Counted from the stretch's first letter, positions 8,069-16,052 are shown. The stretch is 16,297 nt of DNA from Candidatus Nitrosymbiomonas sp. (GCA_020724185.1 DYHL01000028.1:1-16297), one strand, 5' to 3'. Notes: generated by a model not told the origin, from the letters alone. Numbers and translations are program-made.

Positions 8069-10680
8069 TAGCGGTGGAGTTCACGCTCAACGGACGGCAG
8101 GTCTCGCTGGAAGTCCGCGAGGGCGCGAGCCTGCTGGAGGTGCTCCGCGAACAGTGCGGCCTGACCTCGATGAAGGACGGGTGCGCACCAGAGGGATCGT
8201 GCGGCGCCTGCACTGTGCTGGTGGACGGCAGGGCCGTTGTCTCCTGCGCGCAACCAGCGGCCCGGGTGGCCGGGAAGCGCGTTATCACGCTGGAAGGGCT
8301 GCCCGAGGAGCACCGCGCGCAGTGGGCGGATTGTTTCGTCGCCTCCGGCGCGTCACAGTGCGGGTTCTGCACCCCAGGCATCGTGATGAAGGCCGAGTCC
8401 CTCTTGGCCCGCAACCCCAATCCATCCCGCGATGAGATCACCAGGGCACTGGCCGGCAACCTCTGCCGGTGCACGGGCTACATCAAGATCATTGACGCCA
8501 TCGGCTACGCCGCGGCCGCGCGGCGCGGGGAACCGGTTCCGGCGCCCGACCGCAGCGGCAGGGTAGGGTCACGCACCGCCCGGTACCAGGGCCGCGAGCT
8601 GGCGCTGGGCCAGAAGCCGTTCGTGGCCGACATGCGCGTGCCCGGCATGCTCCACGGCGCCGTGCGGTGGTCCGATCACCCCCGGGCGAGAGTGGTGCGC
8701 ATTGACGTCTCGAAGGCGCGCGCCTGTCCCGGCGTCGTCGCGGTGGCCACCTGGCGCGACGTGCCCGGAGAGCGCCGGCAGGGATTGATCTTCAGTGACT
8801 GGCGGCAGTTCGTGGCCGAGGGCGAAGTCACGAACTATGTCGGCGACGTACTGGCGGTCGTCGCGGCCGAGACCAGATTCGCAGCCCGCGCGGCCGCGAC
8901 CCTCATCGAGGTGGAGTATGAGGTGCTGCCCCCGGTCACCGATCCGTTCGAGGCGCTGGCCGAGGGCGCGCCCCAGATTCACGAGATGGGCAACCTACTC
9001 TCCGTAACGAAGGTGCGGCTCGGCGACGCCGGTACGGCGCTAGCGGGCGCGGCGTTCGTGGCCACGGAGACTTTCCGCACCCAGACGATAGAACACGCGT
9101 TTCTCGAACCGGAGGCCTGCCTGGCAGTGCCTTCCGGCGACGGCGGCGTGCACTTCTTCTCGCAGGGGCAGGGCATCTGGGAGGATCGCCGGCAGGTGGC
9201 ATCGGTACTCGCGCTCCCAGAGGAGAAGGTCCGGGTCACGCTGGTCTCCAGCGGCGGCGGCTTCGGCGGCAAGGAGGATCTGAGCATCCAGGCGCACGCT
9301 TCCCTGCTGGCCCTGATGGCCGACCGGCCCGTGCTGCTGGCGCTGTCGCGGCGGGAGAGCATCCGGTTCCACCCCAAGCGCCATCCCATGACCATGGAGT
9401 ACGCGGTCGGCTGCGACGCGGAAGGCCGCCTGCTCGCGGTGCGCGCGCGTATCGTGGGGGACACCGGCGCCTACGCCAGCGTCGGGGACAAGGTCCTGGA
9501 GCGGGCGGCGGGCCACGCCTGCGGCCCGTACCGCGTACCGAACGTGGACGTTGAGTCAAGAGCGGTCTTCACGAACAACCCTCCCGCCGGCGCGATGCGC
9601 GGGTTCGGGGTTAACCAGGTCAGCTTCGCGATGGAAGCGATGATGGACATCCTGGCCTCGCGGGTGGGCATAGACCGCTGGGAGATCCGCTGGCGCAACG
9701 CGCTGGACGTCGGCGACACCTTCGCCACCGGCCAGAAACTGGGCAATGGCGTGGGCGTCAAGAAGACGCTGCTCGCGGTGCGCGACGCCTTCCGGTCGGC
9801 GCGCTACGCCGGCATCGCCTGCGCGGTGAAGAACACCGGCATCGGCAACGGCCTGACCGAGTACGGCAAGGCAGTGCTGCGCGTCGAGGAGGACGGCACG
9901 GTCACGCTGATGCACTCCTGGACCGAGATGGGACAGGGGGTTCACACCATCATGCAACAGGTGGCCTGCGAGGAGCTGGGCCTGAGGCCCGACCGGGTGC
10001 AGGTCGTGGTTGACACGATGCGGGAGTTGGACACCGGCGAGACCACGGCTTCCCGCGCAACGGTGCTGGGCGGGCTGGCGGTCATCGAGGCGGCGAAGCG
10101 CCTGCGGGCCGCACTCGAGGGCAACCGGCTGGAGTCGCTGGCCGGGCAGGAGTTCTACGGCGAGGTCGTGATTGACTGGACCTCCAAGCCGACACCGGGC
10201 GTCGAGGACCAGGTGACGCACTTCGCGTACGGCTGGGCCACACAGGTCGCAATCCTCGACGACGACGGACGGGTAGCCAGGGTGATCGCGGCCCACGACG
10301 TCGGCCGGGTTATGAATCCCACCCTGCTGGAAGGCCAGATAGAGGGATCCGTCCACATGGGGATGGGGTACGCGCTCTCCGAGGAACTGGTGCTGAAAGG
10401 CGGGGTGCCGGTGACCGATTCCCTCAAGTCGCTGGGCATCGTACCACCGGCAGGGATGCCGTCGGTCGAGTGCATCTTCGTCGAGGAGTTCCAGCCCGAG
10501 GGCCCATACGGGGCCAAGGGGGTTGGAGAGATCGGCAACATTCCCACCGCCGCGGCGATCGCCGGCGCGCTGTGGTCTTATGACGGCATCCGGCGGACCC
10601 GGCTGCCGATGAAGGATTCTCCCGCGGCCCGCGGGTTCGTGCCCAAGAGGGCGCGGCCCAGCCGTGTCGAGGGTGCGTGA
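8065..10680 (+). CDS. xdhD: XdhD-like molybdenum hydroxylase, fused [2Fe-2S] and Mo-binding domains
   Basis: 871-residue xanthine dehydrogenase-family protein with both electron-transfer and catalytic parts in one chain. Residues 1-80 are a plant-type ferredoxin domain (C40, C46, C49, C61; C40 and C46 are separated by five residues), and 81-155 the second cluster domain (C99, C102, C134, C136). From about 170 on is the Mo-pterin portion: Q367, GGGFGGKE with E404, MRGFG with R512, and GVGE with catalytic E822. E404 and R512 correspond to the purine-orienting Glu802 and Arg880 of bovine xanthine oxidoreductase, favouring a purine-like substrate. The fused layout recalls E. coli XdhD and selenium-dependent xanthine dehydrogenases. 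No FAD subunit lies nearby, so the electron acceptor is open. TTG 8065 overlaps the kinase stop; GTG 8074 is an alternative start and neither has a clear ribosome-binding site. Confidence 0.9.
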   Translation: MIAVEFTLNGRQVSLEVREGASLLEVLREQCGLTSMKDGCAPEGSCGACTVLVDGRAVVSCAQPAARVAGKRVITLEGLPEEHRAQWADCFVASGASQCGFCTPGIVMKAESLLARNPNPSRDEITRALAGNLCRCTGYIKIIDAIGYAAAARRGEPVPAPDRSGRVGSRTARYQGRELALGQKPFVADMRVPGMLHGAVRWSDHPRARVVRIDVSKARACPGVVAVATWRDVPGERRQGLIFSDWRQFVAEGEVTNYVGDVLAVVAAETRFAARAAATLIEVEYEVLPPVTDPFEALAEGAPQIHEMGNLLSVTKVRLGDAGTALAGAAFVATETFRTQTIEHAFLEPEACLAVPSGDGGVHFFSQGQGIWEDRRQVASVLALPEEKVRVTLVSSGGGFGGKEDLSIQAHASLLALMADRPVLLALSRRESIRFHPKRHPMTMEYAVGCDAEGRLLAVRARIVGDTGAYASVGDKVLERAAGHACGPYRVPNVDVESRAVFTNNPPAGAMRGFGVNQVSFAMEAMMDILASRVGIDRWEIRWRNALDVGDTFATGQKLGNGVGVKKTLLAVRDAFRSARYAGIACAVKNTGIGNGLTEYGKAVLRVEEDGTVTLMHSWTEMGQGVHTIMQQVACEELGLRPDRVQVVVDTMRELDTGETTASRATVLGGLAVIEAAKRLRAALEGNRLESLAGQEFYGEVVIDWTSKPTPGVEDQVTHFAYGWATQVAILDDDGRVARVIAAHDVGRVMNPTLLEGQIEGSVHMGMGYALSEELVLKGGVPVTDSLKSLGIVPPAGMPSVECIFVEEFQPEGPYGAKGVGEIGNIPTAAAIAGALWSYDGIRRTRLPMKDSPAARGFVPKRARPSRVEGA

Positions 10681-10687
10681 GATCGAA

Positions 10688-12019
10688 ATGGACCTTGCCC
10701 TGACCGGCGGCACAGTTCTTGCATCGCTTGACGCGCCCGCGTTCCTCCAGGCCGACGTGCTGATCGAGGGAGGCAGGGTGAAGGCGCTCGGGGTAGCTCC
10801 GGAGGGCCTCCCCCGCCGCGACTGCTCGGGCTGTCTGATCATCCCTGGGAACGTCTGCGCGCACACCCATCTGTACTCTGCCCTGGCGCGAGGCATGCCC
10901 TACGGCCTGGAGCCCCCGGCCAACTTCACGCAGATCCTCCAGCGCGTCTGGTGGCGGCTGGACCGTGCCCTGGACGAGGAGACGGTCCGCGCATCGGCGC
11001 TGGCTGGCGCGATGAGCGCGCTACTCTCCGGCACGACCACCGTCGTAGATCACCACGCTTCGCCCAACGCCATCACGGGTTCCCTCGACATAATCGCGGA
11101 CGCGCTCGGCGAACTCGGCCTGCGCTCGGTCCTCTGCTATGAGGTCACCGACCGCGACGGGCCTGAGCGGGCGCGCGCCGGGATCGAGGAGAACCGGCGG
11201 TTCCTGGCCGCGCAGCGGCCCCTGGCAGGAGGGTTGATGGGCGCGCACGCGTCGTTCACTCTCTCGGCGGACACGCTGGCCGCCTGCGTCGAGATCGCGC
11301 GTGACGCAGGCGCGGGCGTTCACATCCATGTGGCCGAGGACCGCGCAGACCAGCGCGATTCCCTGGCGCGCTTCGGCCGGCGCGTGGTGCACCGGCTGGA
11401 TGACGCCGGGGCACTGAACGATAGGGCGGTCCTAGTCCACTGCGTTCACGTGGACGACGGCGAGATCGCCGCGATTCTCCGGTCCGGCGCGACCGTGGCG
11501 CACAACGCGCGGTCCAACATGAACAACTCGGTCGGCCGCGCGCGCGTGGGCCGTCTTGGAGAGCGCGTGGTGCTCGGAACCGACGGCATCGGCGCCGACA
11601 TGTTCGCCGAGTCGGCGGCGGCGTACTGGCGGGGGCGGGAGGACGATCTCTTCCTCGGCTTCGCGTGGCCGCTCCAGCGCATGGCCGCGGGCGCGCGCAT
11701 GGCCGGGCGGACCCTGGGCGAACCCGCGCTGGGTCGGATCGAGGTCGGCGCGCCGGCAGACATCACGGTGCTGGACTACCCCACCCCAACGCCGCTGCAC
11801 GAGGGCAACCTGGCCGGCCACTGGCTCTTCGGCCTTTCGGCACGCCACGTGCGCGACGTGCTGGTGCGCGGCGAGCTCGTCGTGGCCGATCGGCGACTGA
11901 CGCGGGTGGACCAGGACCAGCTCGCAGCGCAGGCAAGGACGCAGACCGAGCGCCTCTGGCGCCGTCTCGAGGAAATAGGGCCTCACGAGTTCGAACCAGC
12001 AGGAGGACAGCAGCCATGA
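10688..12019 (+). CDS. ssnA: SsnA-type amidohydrolase/aminohydrolase
   Basis: 443-residue metal-dependent hydrolase of the amidohydrolase superfamily (guanine deaminase, chlorohydrolase, SsnA branch), expected to be a cytoplasmic deaminase or ring hydrolase on a nitrogen heterocycle. ATG 10688 is chosen because MDLALTGGTV aligns with the usual start of the N-terminal beta domain; the in-frame GTG 10664 would add eight residues overlapping the upstream gene. Metal and catalytic residues: H59-T-H61, H214 with E217 in HIHVAED, H251 in HCVH, and D299 in LGTDG. The blocks HNARSNMNNSVG and LGTDGIGADMF are close to the SsnA consensus. In E. coli, ssnA sits with ygfK, xdhD and ygeW; SsnA-family proteins track with the labile-selenium molybdenum hydroxylases and with urate degradation. 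The stop forms an ATGA overlap with the next gene. Confidence 0.88.
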   Translation: MDLALTGGTVLASLDAPAFLQADVLIEGGRVKALGVAPEGLPRRDCSGCLIIPGNVCAHTHLYSALARGMPYGLEPPANFTQILQRVWWRLDRALDEETVRASALAGAMSALLSGTTTVVDHHASPNAITGSLDIIADALGELGLRSVLCYEVTDRDGPERARAGIEENRRFLAAQRPLAGGLMGAHASFTLSADTLAACVEIARDAGAGVHIHVAEDRADQRDSLARFGRRVVHRLDDAGALNDRAVLVHCVHVDDGEIAAILRSGATVAHNARSNMNNSVGRARVGRLGERVVLGTDGIGADMFAESAAAYWRGREDDLFLGFAWPLQRMAAGARMAGRTLGEPALGRIEVGAPADITVLDYPTPTPLHEGNLAGHWLFGLSARHVRDVLVRGELVVADRRLTRVDQDQLAAQARTQTERLWRRLEEIGPHEFEPAGGQQP

Positions 12020-13029
12020 CTTCCGGCGGTGGACGCGTCGCCCTGTACCTGCAGGACAAACATCCCATCCGTCAGGGGATGGAGTACGTGCGGTACGCCG
12101 AGGAGCGTGGGTTCGAGGCGGTGTGGCAGGCGGAGAGCCGCCTCGTCCGCGAGGCCACGATCCCGCTGGCCGCGTTTGCGGCGGTCACGAACCGGATCAA
12201 GGTGGGTTCGGGGGTCGTCAGTCTCTGGACGCGCAACGTGGGGCTGCTGGCGGCGACGTTCTCCACCCTTGACGACCTGGCGCCGGGCCGGGCGATGCTT
12301 GGGATCGGCGCCTGGTGGGAACCGCTGGCCACCAAGGTCGGGGTGGACCGGCGCAAGCCGCTGCAGGCGATGCGCGAGGTCGTCGAGGTCACCCGACGGC
12401 TGCTGGCCATGGAGAGGGTGACCTACCACGGCGAGTTCGTGCACGTCACCGACATCGAGCTCGACATCGTGCACGGCGACCGCTCGCCCAAGAAGGTACC
12501 CATCTATATCGGCGCGACCGGCATGAAGATGATGGAACTAACCGGCGAGATCGCCGACGGGGTGCTGCTGAACTACCTGGTCAGCCCCAGCTACAACAAG
12601 ACCGCGATGGATGCGCTTGCCGCCGGCGCAGCCCGGGCCGGCCGCAGGGTCGAGGACCTCGACCGGCCTCAGCTCGTGGTCTGCTCCCTGGACGAGAACC
12701 GCTCCCTGGCCCTGGACCGCGCCCGGGAACTGGTCACCCAGTACCTCGGCCAGCAGCCCCACATCATGAAGGCCAGCGGGGTAAACCCGGCGCTGCTGGA
12801 CGAGATCGGCAAGGTGCTCACCTGGCCGGCCGGTCCGGAGGAGATCCACCGGGCGATGCGCCTGGTGCCCGACGAGGTAGTCCAGATGATCACCGCCTCG
12901 GGCACACCGGAGGAGTGCCGCGCCAAGGTCCGAGAGTACGTGGCCGCCGGGTGCACCTGCCCCATCCTGTATCCCCTTGGAGACGACGTGCGCGCCATGA
13001 TTGATGCCTTTGCAGAGGGACGGATTTGA
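12016..13029 (+). CDS. Luciferase-like (LLM) flavin/F420-dependent oxidoreductase, Mer-like
   Basis: 337-residue TIM-barrel protein of the bacterial luciferase-like superfamily. The open frame extends upstream to 11665, but ATG 12016 is the sensible start: it has AGGAGG at 12001-12006 and a four-base overlap with ssnA. Recognisable parts are the N-terminal strand VALYLQDK, AEERGFEAVWQAE, the IKVGSGVVSLWTRN segment, the ML-GIGAWWEP strand and loop, and KVPIYIGATG followed by LTGEIADGVLLN. The last part resembles methylenetetrahydromethanopterin reductase (Mer) and F420-dependent members rather than RutA proper. Whether the cofactor is F420 or FMN cannot be read from the sequence. In this operon it may reduce or oxygenate a ring intermediate. 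The stop overlaps the ABC ATPase start (TTGA). Confidence 0.86.
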   Translation: MTSGGGRVALYLQDKHPIRQGMEYVRYAEERGFEAVWQAESRLVREATIPLAAFAAVTNRIKVGSGVVSLWTRNVGLLAATFSTLDDLAPGRAMLGIGAWWEPLATKVGVDRRKPLQAMREVVEVTRRLLAMERVTYHGEFVHVTDIELDIVHGDRSPKKVPIYIGATGMKMMELTGEIADGVLLNYLVSPSYNKTAMDALAAGAARAGRRVEDLDRPQLVVCSLDENRSLALDRARELVTQYLGQQPHIMKASGVNPALLDEIGKVLTWPAGPEEIHRAMRLVPDEVVQMITASGTPEECRAKVREYVAAGCTCPILYPLGDDVRAMIDAFAEGRI

Positions 13030-13832
13030 GCAACCTTACCGCTGAAGAGACCTTCGTCCGCCTCGACAACGTCACGCTGGAGTATCAACACGAAGGCCAG
13101 GCGGTCCGTGCCGTCGAGGACGTCAGTCTCACCGTGCGGCGGGGTGAGTTCGTGGTGGTGGCCGGGCCCAGCGGCTGTGGAAAGACCACGCTGCTCAAGG
13201 TCCTGGCCGGTTTGGTCGTGCCCGGCAATGGCAGCGCCAGCGTGGGAAACGTGCAGGTGCGCGGTCCACAGAAGAACGTGGGCATGGCGTTTCAGAACCC
13301 GATTCTCCTCCCCTGGCGCAAGGTCATGGACAACGTCCTGCTCCCGCTGGAGGTCGTCGCCCCGCACAAGGGGCGGTTCCGGCGCCACCGCTCGGAGTAC
13401 GTGGCGCAGGCGCGCGAGTTGCTCGCCTCGGTCGGCCTGGAAGGGTTCGACGACCGTCACCCCTGGCAGATCTCAGGAGGGCAGCAGCAGCGGGCGAGTC
13501 TGTGCCGCGCCCTGATCCACAATCCGGAGATCCTGCTTCTGGACGAGCCCTTCGGTGCACTGGATGCCTTCACCCGAGAGGAGCTCTGGCAGGTCCTGCA
13601 GGCCCTGTGGATGCAGCGGCGGTTCACCGTACTGCTGGTGACCCATGACCTGCGCGAGGCAGTATTCCTGGCGGACACGGTGTACGTCATGAGCACGCGC
13701 CCTGGGCGGATCGTCTCACGGACCGCCGTGGACGTTCCGCGCCCGCGCACGCTTGAGGATACTTTCAGCGCGCAATTCACGGAGACGTATCACGAGATCA
13801 GGCGCCAGATCGGCGAGGTGCTGGGGCGATGA
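13026..13832 (+). CDS. NitT/TauT-family ABC transporter ATP-binding protein
   Basis: 268-residue cytoplasmic ATPase energising the importer formed with the permease at 13864 and the binding proteins at 2-2173. Walker A is GPSGCGKTT, the Q-loop lies in AFQNPILLPW, the signature is ISGGQQQR, Walker B is ILLLDEP followed by FGALD, and the switch histidine is in VTHDLREA. The LLPWRKVMDNVLLPLE stretch is typical of SsuB/TauB/ThiZ-type subunits. The TTG start at 13026 overlaps the preceding TGA, with GAGGGA at 13015-13020 as the probable ribosome-binding site. Nothing in the ATPase identifies the solute. Confidence 0.94.
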   Translation: MSNLTAEETFVRLDNVTLEYQHEGQAVRAVEDVSLTVRRGEFVVVAGPSGCGKTTLLKVLAGLVVPGNGSASVGNVQVRGPQKNVGMAFQNPILLPWRKVMDNVLLPLEVVAPHKGRFRRHRSEYVAQARELLASVGLEGFDDRHPWQISGGQQQRASLCRALIHNPEILLLDEPFGALDAFTREELWQVLQALWMQRRFTVLLVTHDLREAVFLADTVYVMSTRPGRIVSRTAVDVPRPRTLEDTFSAQFTETYHEIRRQIGEVLGR

Positions 13833-13863
13833 AGGCAGAAAGCCCAAGCAGGGTGGGCCGACG

Positions 13864-14640
13864 ATGAAGCGTACGAGTCTGTTGACCGAATGGCTGCCCC
13901 CGCTGGTGGTGATCGTCTCCGCCTTCGCCATCTGGGAGGCAGGGGTCGCCTTGCTGCGCGTGCCCGAGTTCATCCTGCCCGGACCCAGCGCGGTGTGGGT
14001 AGCGCTGGTGAAGTGGCGCGAGGCCATCTGGTTCAACGCCTCGCAGACACTCTACACGACCCTGGTGGGGTTTGCCATGGCACTGGCCGGAGGAATGGGG
14101 CTGGGACTGGCCATCGGTTACTCTACGCTGGTGTACCGAGCGCTCTACCCCCTGCTCGTGGCGTTCAACAGCGTACCCAAGGCCGCGATCGTGCCCGTGC
14201 TCGTCATCTGGTTTGGAATCGGCACGGTACCGGCGATCCTCACCGCGTTCCTCATCTCGTTCTTCCCGATTGTAGTAAACGTGGCCACCGGGTTGGCCAC
14301 GATGGAACCCGAGCTGCAGGACGTGCTGCGGTCGCTGGGGGCCTCCAAGCGCGAGATCTTCATGAAGGTCGGCATTCCCCGATCGCTGCCCTACTTCTTC
14401 GCGTCGCTCAAGGTATCGGTTACGCTGGCGTTCGTGGGCGCGGTGATCTCGGAGACCGTGGCAGCGAACAAGGGCATCGGTTACCTCATGATCGCGGCCA
14501 GCTCACGCTTCGAGGTGCCGCTCGTGTTTGCCGGACTGATTGTGGTCGCGGCCATGGGCGTGGCGCTGTTCGCGTTCTTCGCGGTCATTGAGCACCGACT
14601 GACGGGCTGGGCCTACCGAGGACCGGCGCTGACCGTATGA
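13864..14640 (+). CDS. NitT/TauT-family ABC transporter permease
   Basis: 258-residue inner-membrane permease of the binding-protein-dependent type (SsuC/TauC/ThiX relatives). Hydrophobic segments fall at about residues 10-30, 62-90, 98-125, 130-150, 190-215 and 220-245, consistent with six transmembrane helices. The cytoplasmic EAA coupling loop is ELQDVLRSLGASKREIF, contacting the ATPase encoded just upstream. ATG 13864 fits the start of the first helix (MKRTSLLTEWLPPLVVIV) and follows a weak purine-rich GGGTGGG; an upstream extension of the frame to 13753 lies inside the ATPase gene and is not credible. A single permease gene implies a homodimer. Confidence 0.93.
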   Translation: MKRTSLLTEWLPPLVVIVSAFAIWEAGVALLRVPEFILPGPSAVWVALVKWREAIWFNASQTLYTTLVGFAMALAGGMGLGLAIGYSTLVYRALYPLLVAFNSVPKAAIVPVLVIWFGIGTVPAILTAFLISFFPIVVNVATGLATMEPELQDVLRSLGASKREIFMKVGIPRSLPYFFASLKVSVTLAFVGAVISETVAANKGIGYLMIAASSRFEVPLVFAGLIVVAAMGVALFAFFAVIEHRLTGWAYRGPALTV

Positions 14641-14653
14641 GCTGACCGTCTGA
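14628..14653 (+). repeat. Tandem 13-base repeat at the permease stop codon
   Basis: GCTGACCGTATGA is followed directly by GCTGACCGTCTGA (one mismatch). The first copy ends in the permease TGA stop; the second ends just before the GAGGAG ribosome-binding site of the hydrolase gene. Same type of event as at 6096. Confidence 0.75.
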
Positions 14654-14664
14654 GAGGAGCAACC

Positions 14665-15291
14665 ATGGGAAAGCCGGCGCTGCTCATCGTTGACATGCAG
14701 AACGACTCCTACCTGCCCTGCGCGGCATTCGAGGTGCGCGGCGCCCAGAGCGTGCTCCCCAATATCCGGAAGCTGCTGGATACTTTCCGGAAGCATGAAC
14801 TGCCGGTCGTCCACGTGACGCGGGAGTACCGGGCAGACGGCACGGACATAGAGATCACGCGGCGTGACAGGTTCCTCCGCTCCGGCGGCGCGTTCGTGCC
14901 CGGCACGCGCGGGCACGCGCCCGTCGAGGGACTCGAGCCGGTCTCCGGCGAGGCCGTGGTACCCAGGCAGCGGTGGAGCGCGTTCCACAAGACCGACCTG
15001 GATGCCGTGCTGCTTGCCCAGGAGGTCGAGCTCGTGGTGCTGGCCGGGGTAGAGACCCTCGGCAGCATCCGGTGCTCCGCGTTCGACGCCCTCGCCCATG
15101 ACTTCGAGGTCGTGGTTACGTCGGACGGCACCGTCGCAGGCGATACCGAAGCGCACAAGGCCAACCTGCGCGACATGGAGACGTTCGGCATCGAGGTGTC
15201 CTCGACAGACCACGTCCTCTGGGCGCTGCCCAAGCGGCTGGGCCGGAGACTCAAGGCCCGGCGCGACGAGGCGAAGGCCGGTCAGTCCTGA
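14665..15291 (+). CDS. Isochorismatase-fold (cysteine hydrolase family) protein with non-canonical triad
   Basis: 208-residue alpha/beta hydrolase of the isochorismatase/cysteine hydrolase family, which includes nicotinamidase, N-carbamoylsarcosine amidase, ureidoacrylate hydrolase RutB and biuret hydrolase. ATG 14665 follows GAGGAG (14654-14659). The first triad residue D10 is present in LLIVDMQND. The block normally holding the catalytic lysine reads R101-QRWSAF, and the block normally GVxTxxC reads GVETLGS, putting Ser134 where the nucleophilic cysteine is expected; C137 sits three residues later. It may therefore be a non-cysteine member (as PhzD or YecD are), or have shifted chemistry. 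At the end of an operon with carbamoyltransferases and an LLM oxidoreductase, hydrolysis of a ureido or amide intermediate is plausible. Confidence 0.85.
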   Translation: MGKPALLIVDMQNDSYLPCAAFEVRGAQSVLPNIRKLLDTFRKHELPVVHVTREYRADGTDIEITRRDRFLRSGGAFVPGTRGHAPVEGLEPVSGEAVVPRQRWSAFHKTDLDAVLLAQEVELVVLAGVETLGSIRCSAFDALAHDFEVVVTSDGTVAGDTEAHKANLRDMETFGIEVSSTDHVLWALPKRLGRRLKARRDEAKAGQS

Positions 15292-15295
15292 CCGG
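15278..15295. terminator. Inverted repeat between convergent genes, possible terminator
   Basis: CCGGTCAG, two bases, CTGACCGG: a perfect 8-base inverted repeat spanning the stop codon of the isochorismatase-fold gene (TGA 15289-15291) and lying just before the convergent toxin stop at 15303. As RNA it would form a 7-base-pair stem with a GTCC loop on either strand. There is no T-tract on either side, so it is not a classical intrinsic terminator; it could act in both directions or stabilise the 3' ends. Confidence 0.4.
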
Positions 15296-15302
15296 GCGCC
15301 CC

Positions 15303-15725
15303 TCAGGAGCAGGGGTGTATCCAAGGGAACCTGCCGCCGGCGGCGTTGACCAACCGCACGTCCGCGGTCCACAGCTCGCATCCCCGCAGTTCGGCAGAGG
15401 CCAGGTACACCGTGTCGTAGGTGGTGGGCCGATCCAACTCGACGGCCAACTCCCACGCCCGCTCAAAGAGCCCCCGGGGATGGACGGAGTGGATACCCTG
15501 CCGGCGGATCAATCGCCAGGCATCCACCGCTTCAGCATCGGTCAACTCTCCTCGCACGACCTTGCGGCGGAGCACCGCGTGAACATCGAAAAGCCAGAGC
15601 CAGGGGGCGACGATCCTTACCTCGTCCCTGACCCATGTTGCCCACGCGGCGCGCACCGATTCGCTGTGTGGCTCCGGCAGCACCAGCTTCAGAGCGAAGC
15701 TGGCGTCCACGCACACCTCGTTCAC
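15303..15725 (-). CDS. vapC: PIN-domain ribonuclease toxin (VapC-like)
   Basis: 140-residue PIN-fold protein, expected to be a Mg-dependent endoribonuclease toxin. Acidic metal-site residues fall where expected: D7 in VCVDASFAL, D47 in FDVHAVLRRK (many relatives have Glu here), D104 in TTYDTVYLASAE, and D122 in WTADVRLV. The GTG start overlaps the antitoxin stop (GTGA at 15725-15722), so the pair is co-translated. Normal length for the family. It is convergent with the large operon and unrelated to its metabolism; it may mark an insertion boundary or serve stabilisation. The RNA target is unknown. Confidence 0.88.
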   Translation of the reverse strand: MNEVCVDASFALKLVLPEPHSESVRAAWATWVRDEVRIVAPWLWLFDVHAVLRRKVVRGELTDAEAVDAWRLIRRQGIHSVHPRGLFERAWELAVELDRPTTYDTVYLASAELRGCELWTADVRLVNAAGGRFPWIHPCS

Positions 15726-16015
15726 CGCTCTGCTCCCTCTCGCAGCGCGGAGAGGTCGTCGGATGAGTCGGGCAGCATGGCGCCGCGACGCTGAACGATT
15801 CTGACCGCGAGCGCATCGAGTTCCTGGAACGAGCCCTCGCTCGGCCCGGGGAGGGCATCCAGACCTTCGATGGCTGCCAGATCGTCCAGGCCCACGAGCG
15901 CTGCCTTGGGCCGCCCTCGGGAGGTGAGCACGATCCGCGCGTGCCCGTGGGCAACGGCGTTCACTAGCAGCGACAGCTTGTCCCTCGCTTCCGCGATGCT
16001 GGTTTGCCTGGCCAT
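15722..16015 (-). CDS. Phd/YefM-family antitoxin
   Basis: 97-residue antitoxin beginning MARQTSIAEARDKLSLLV, the Phd/YefM N-terminal DNA-binding and dimerisation pattern, with SRGRPKAALVGLDDL completing the domain; the C-terminal part (from about residue 50) would wrap the toxin. I use ATG 16015 because GGGAG lies about five bases before it and because the -10 box and operator sit between it and the alternative ATG at 16054, which overlaps the -10 box itself and would lie upstream of the predicted transcript start. It neutralises the downstream PIN toxin and probably represses its own promoter. Confidence 0.86.
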   Translation of the reverse strand: MARQTSIAEARDKLSLLVNAVAHGHARIVLTSRGRPKAALVGLDDLAAIEGLDALPGPSEGSFQELDALAVRIVQRRGAMLPDSSDDLSALREGAER

Positions 16016-16039
16016 GGTGTCTCCCAGGAAGACTTTTCG

Positions 16040-16052
16040 GGTGTTAAACACC
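16040..16052 (-). promoter_or_regulatory. Palindromic operator for antitoxin autoregulation
   Basis: GGTGTT, one base, AACACC: a perfect 13-base palindrome immediately downstream of the TATAAT box and covering the expected transcript start. Binding of the antitoxin or toxin-antitoxin complex here would block initiation, the usual arrangement for Phd-type systems. A similar half-site, GGTGTC, lies at 16016-16021 next to the antitoxin start codon. Confidence 0.55.

Noticed and set aside
9556..10896. Long open frame of 446 codons on the minus strand
   Set aside because: It is antisense to the conserved Mo-binding domain and to the start of ssnA, with composition typical of a shadow frame.
11665..12015. 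N-terminal extension of the LLM oxidoreductase
   Set aside because: The extension is arginine/alanine-rich shadow of ssnA; ATG 12016 with AGGAGG and ATGA overlap is the real start.
13753..13863. N-terminal extension of the permease
   Set aside because: It overlaps the ATPase gene and is hydrophilic and arginine-rich; ATG 13864 starts directly before the first membrane helix.
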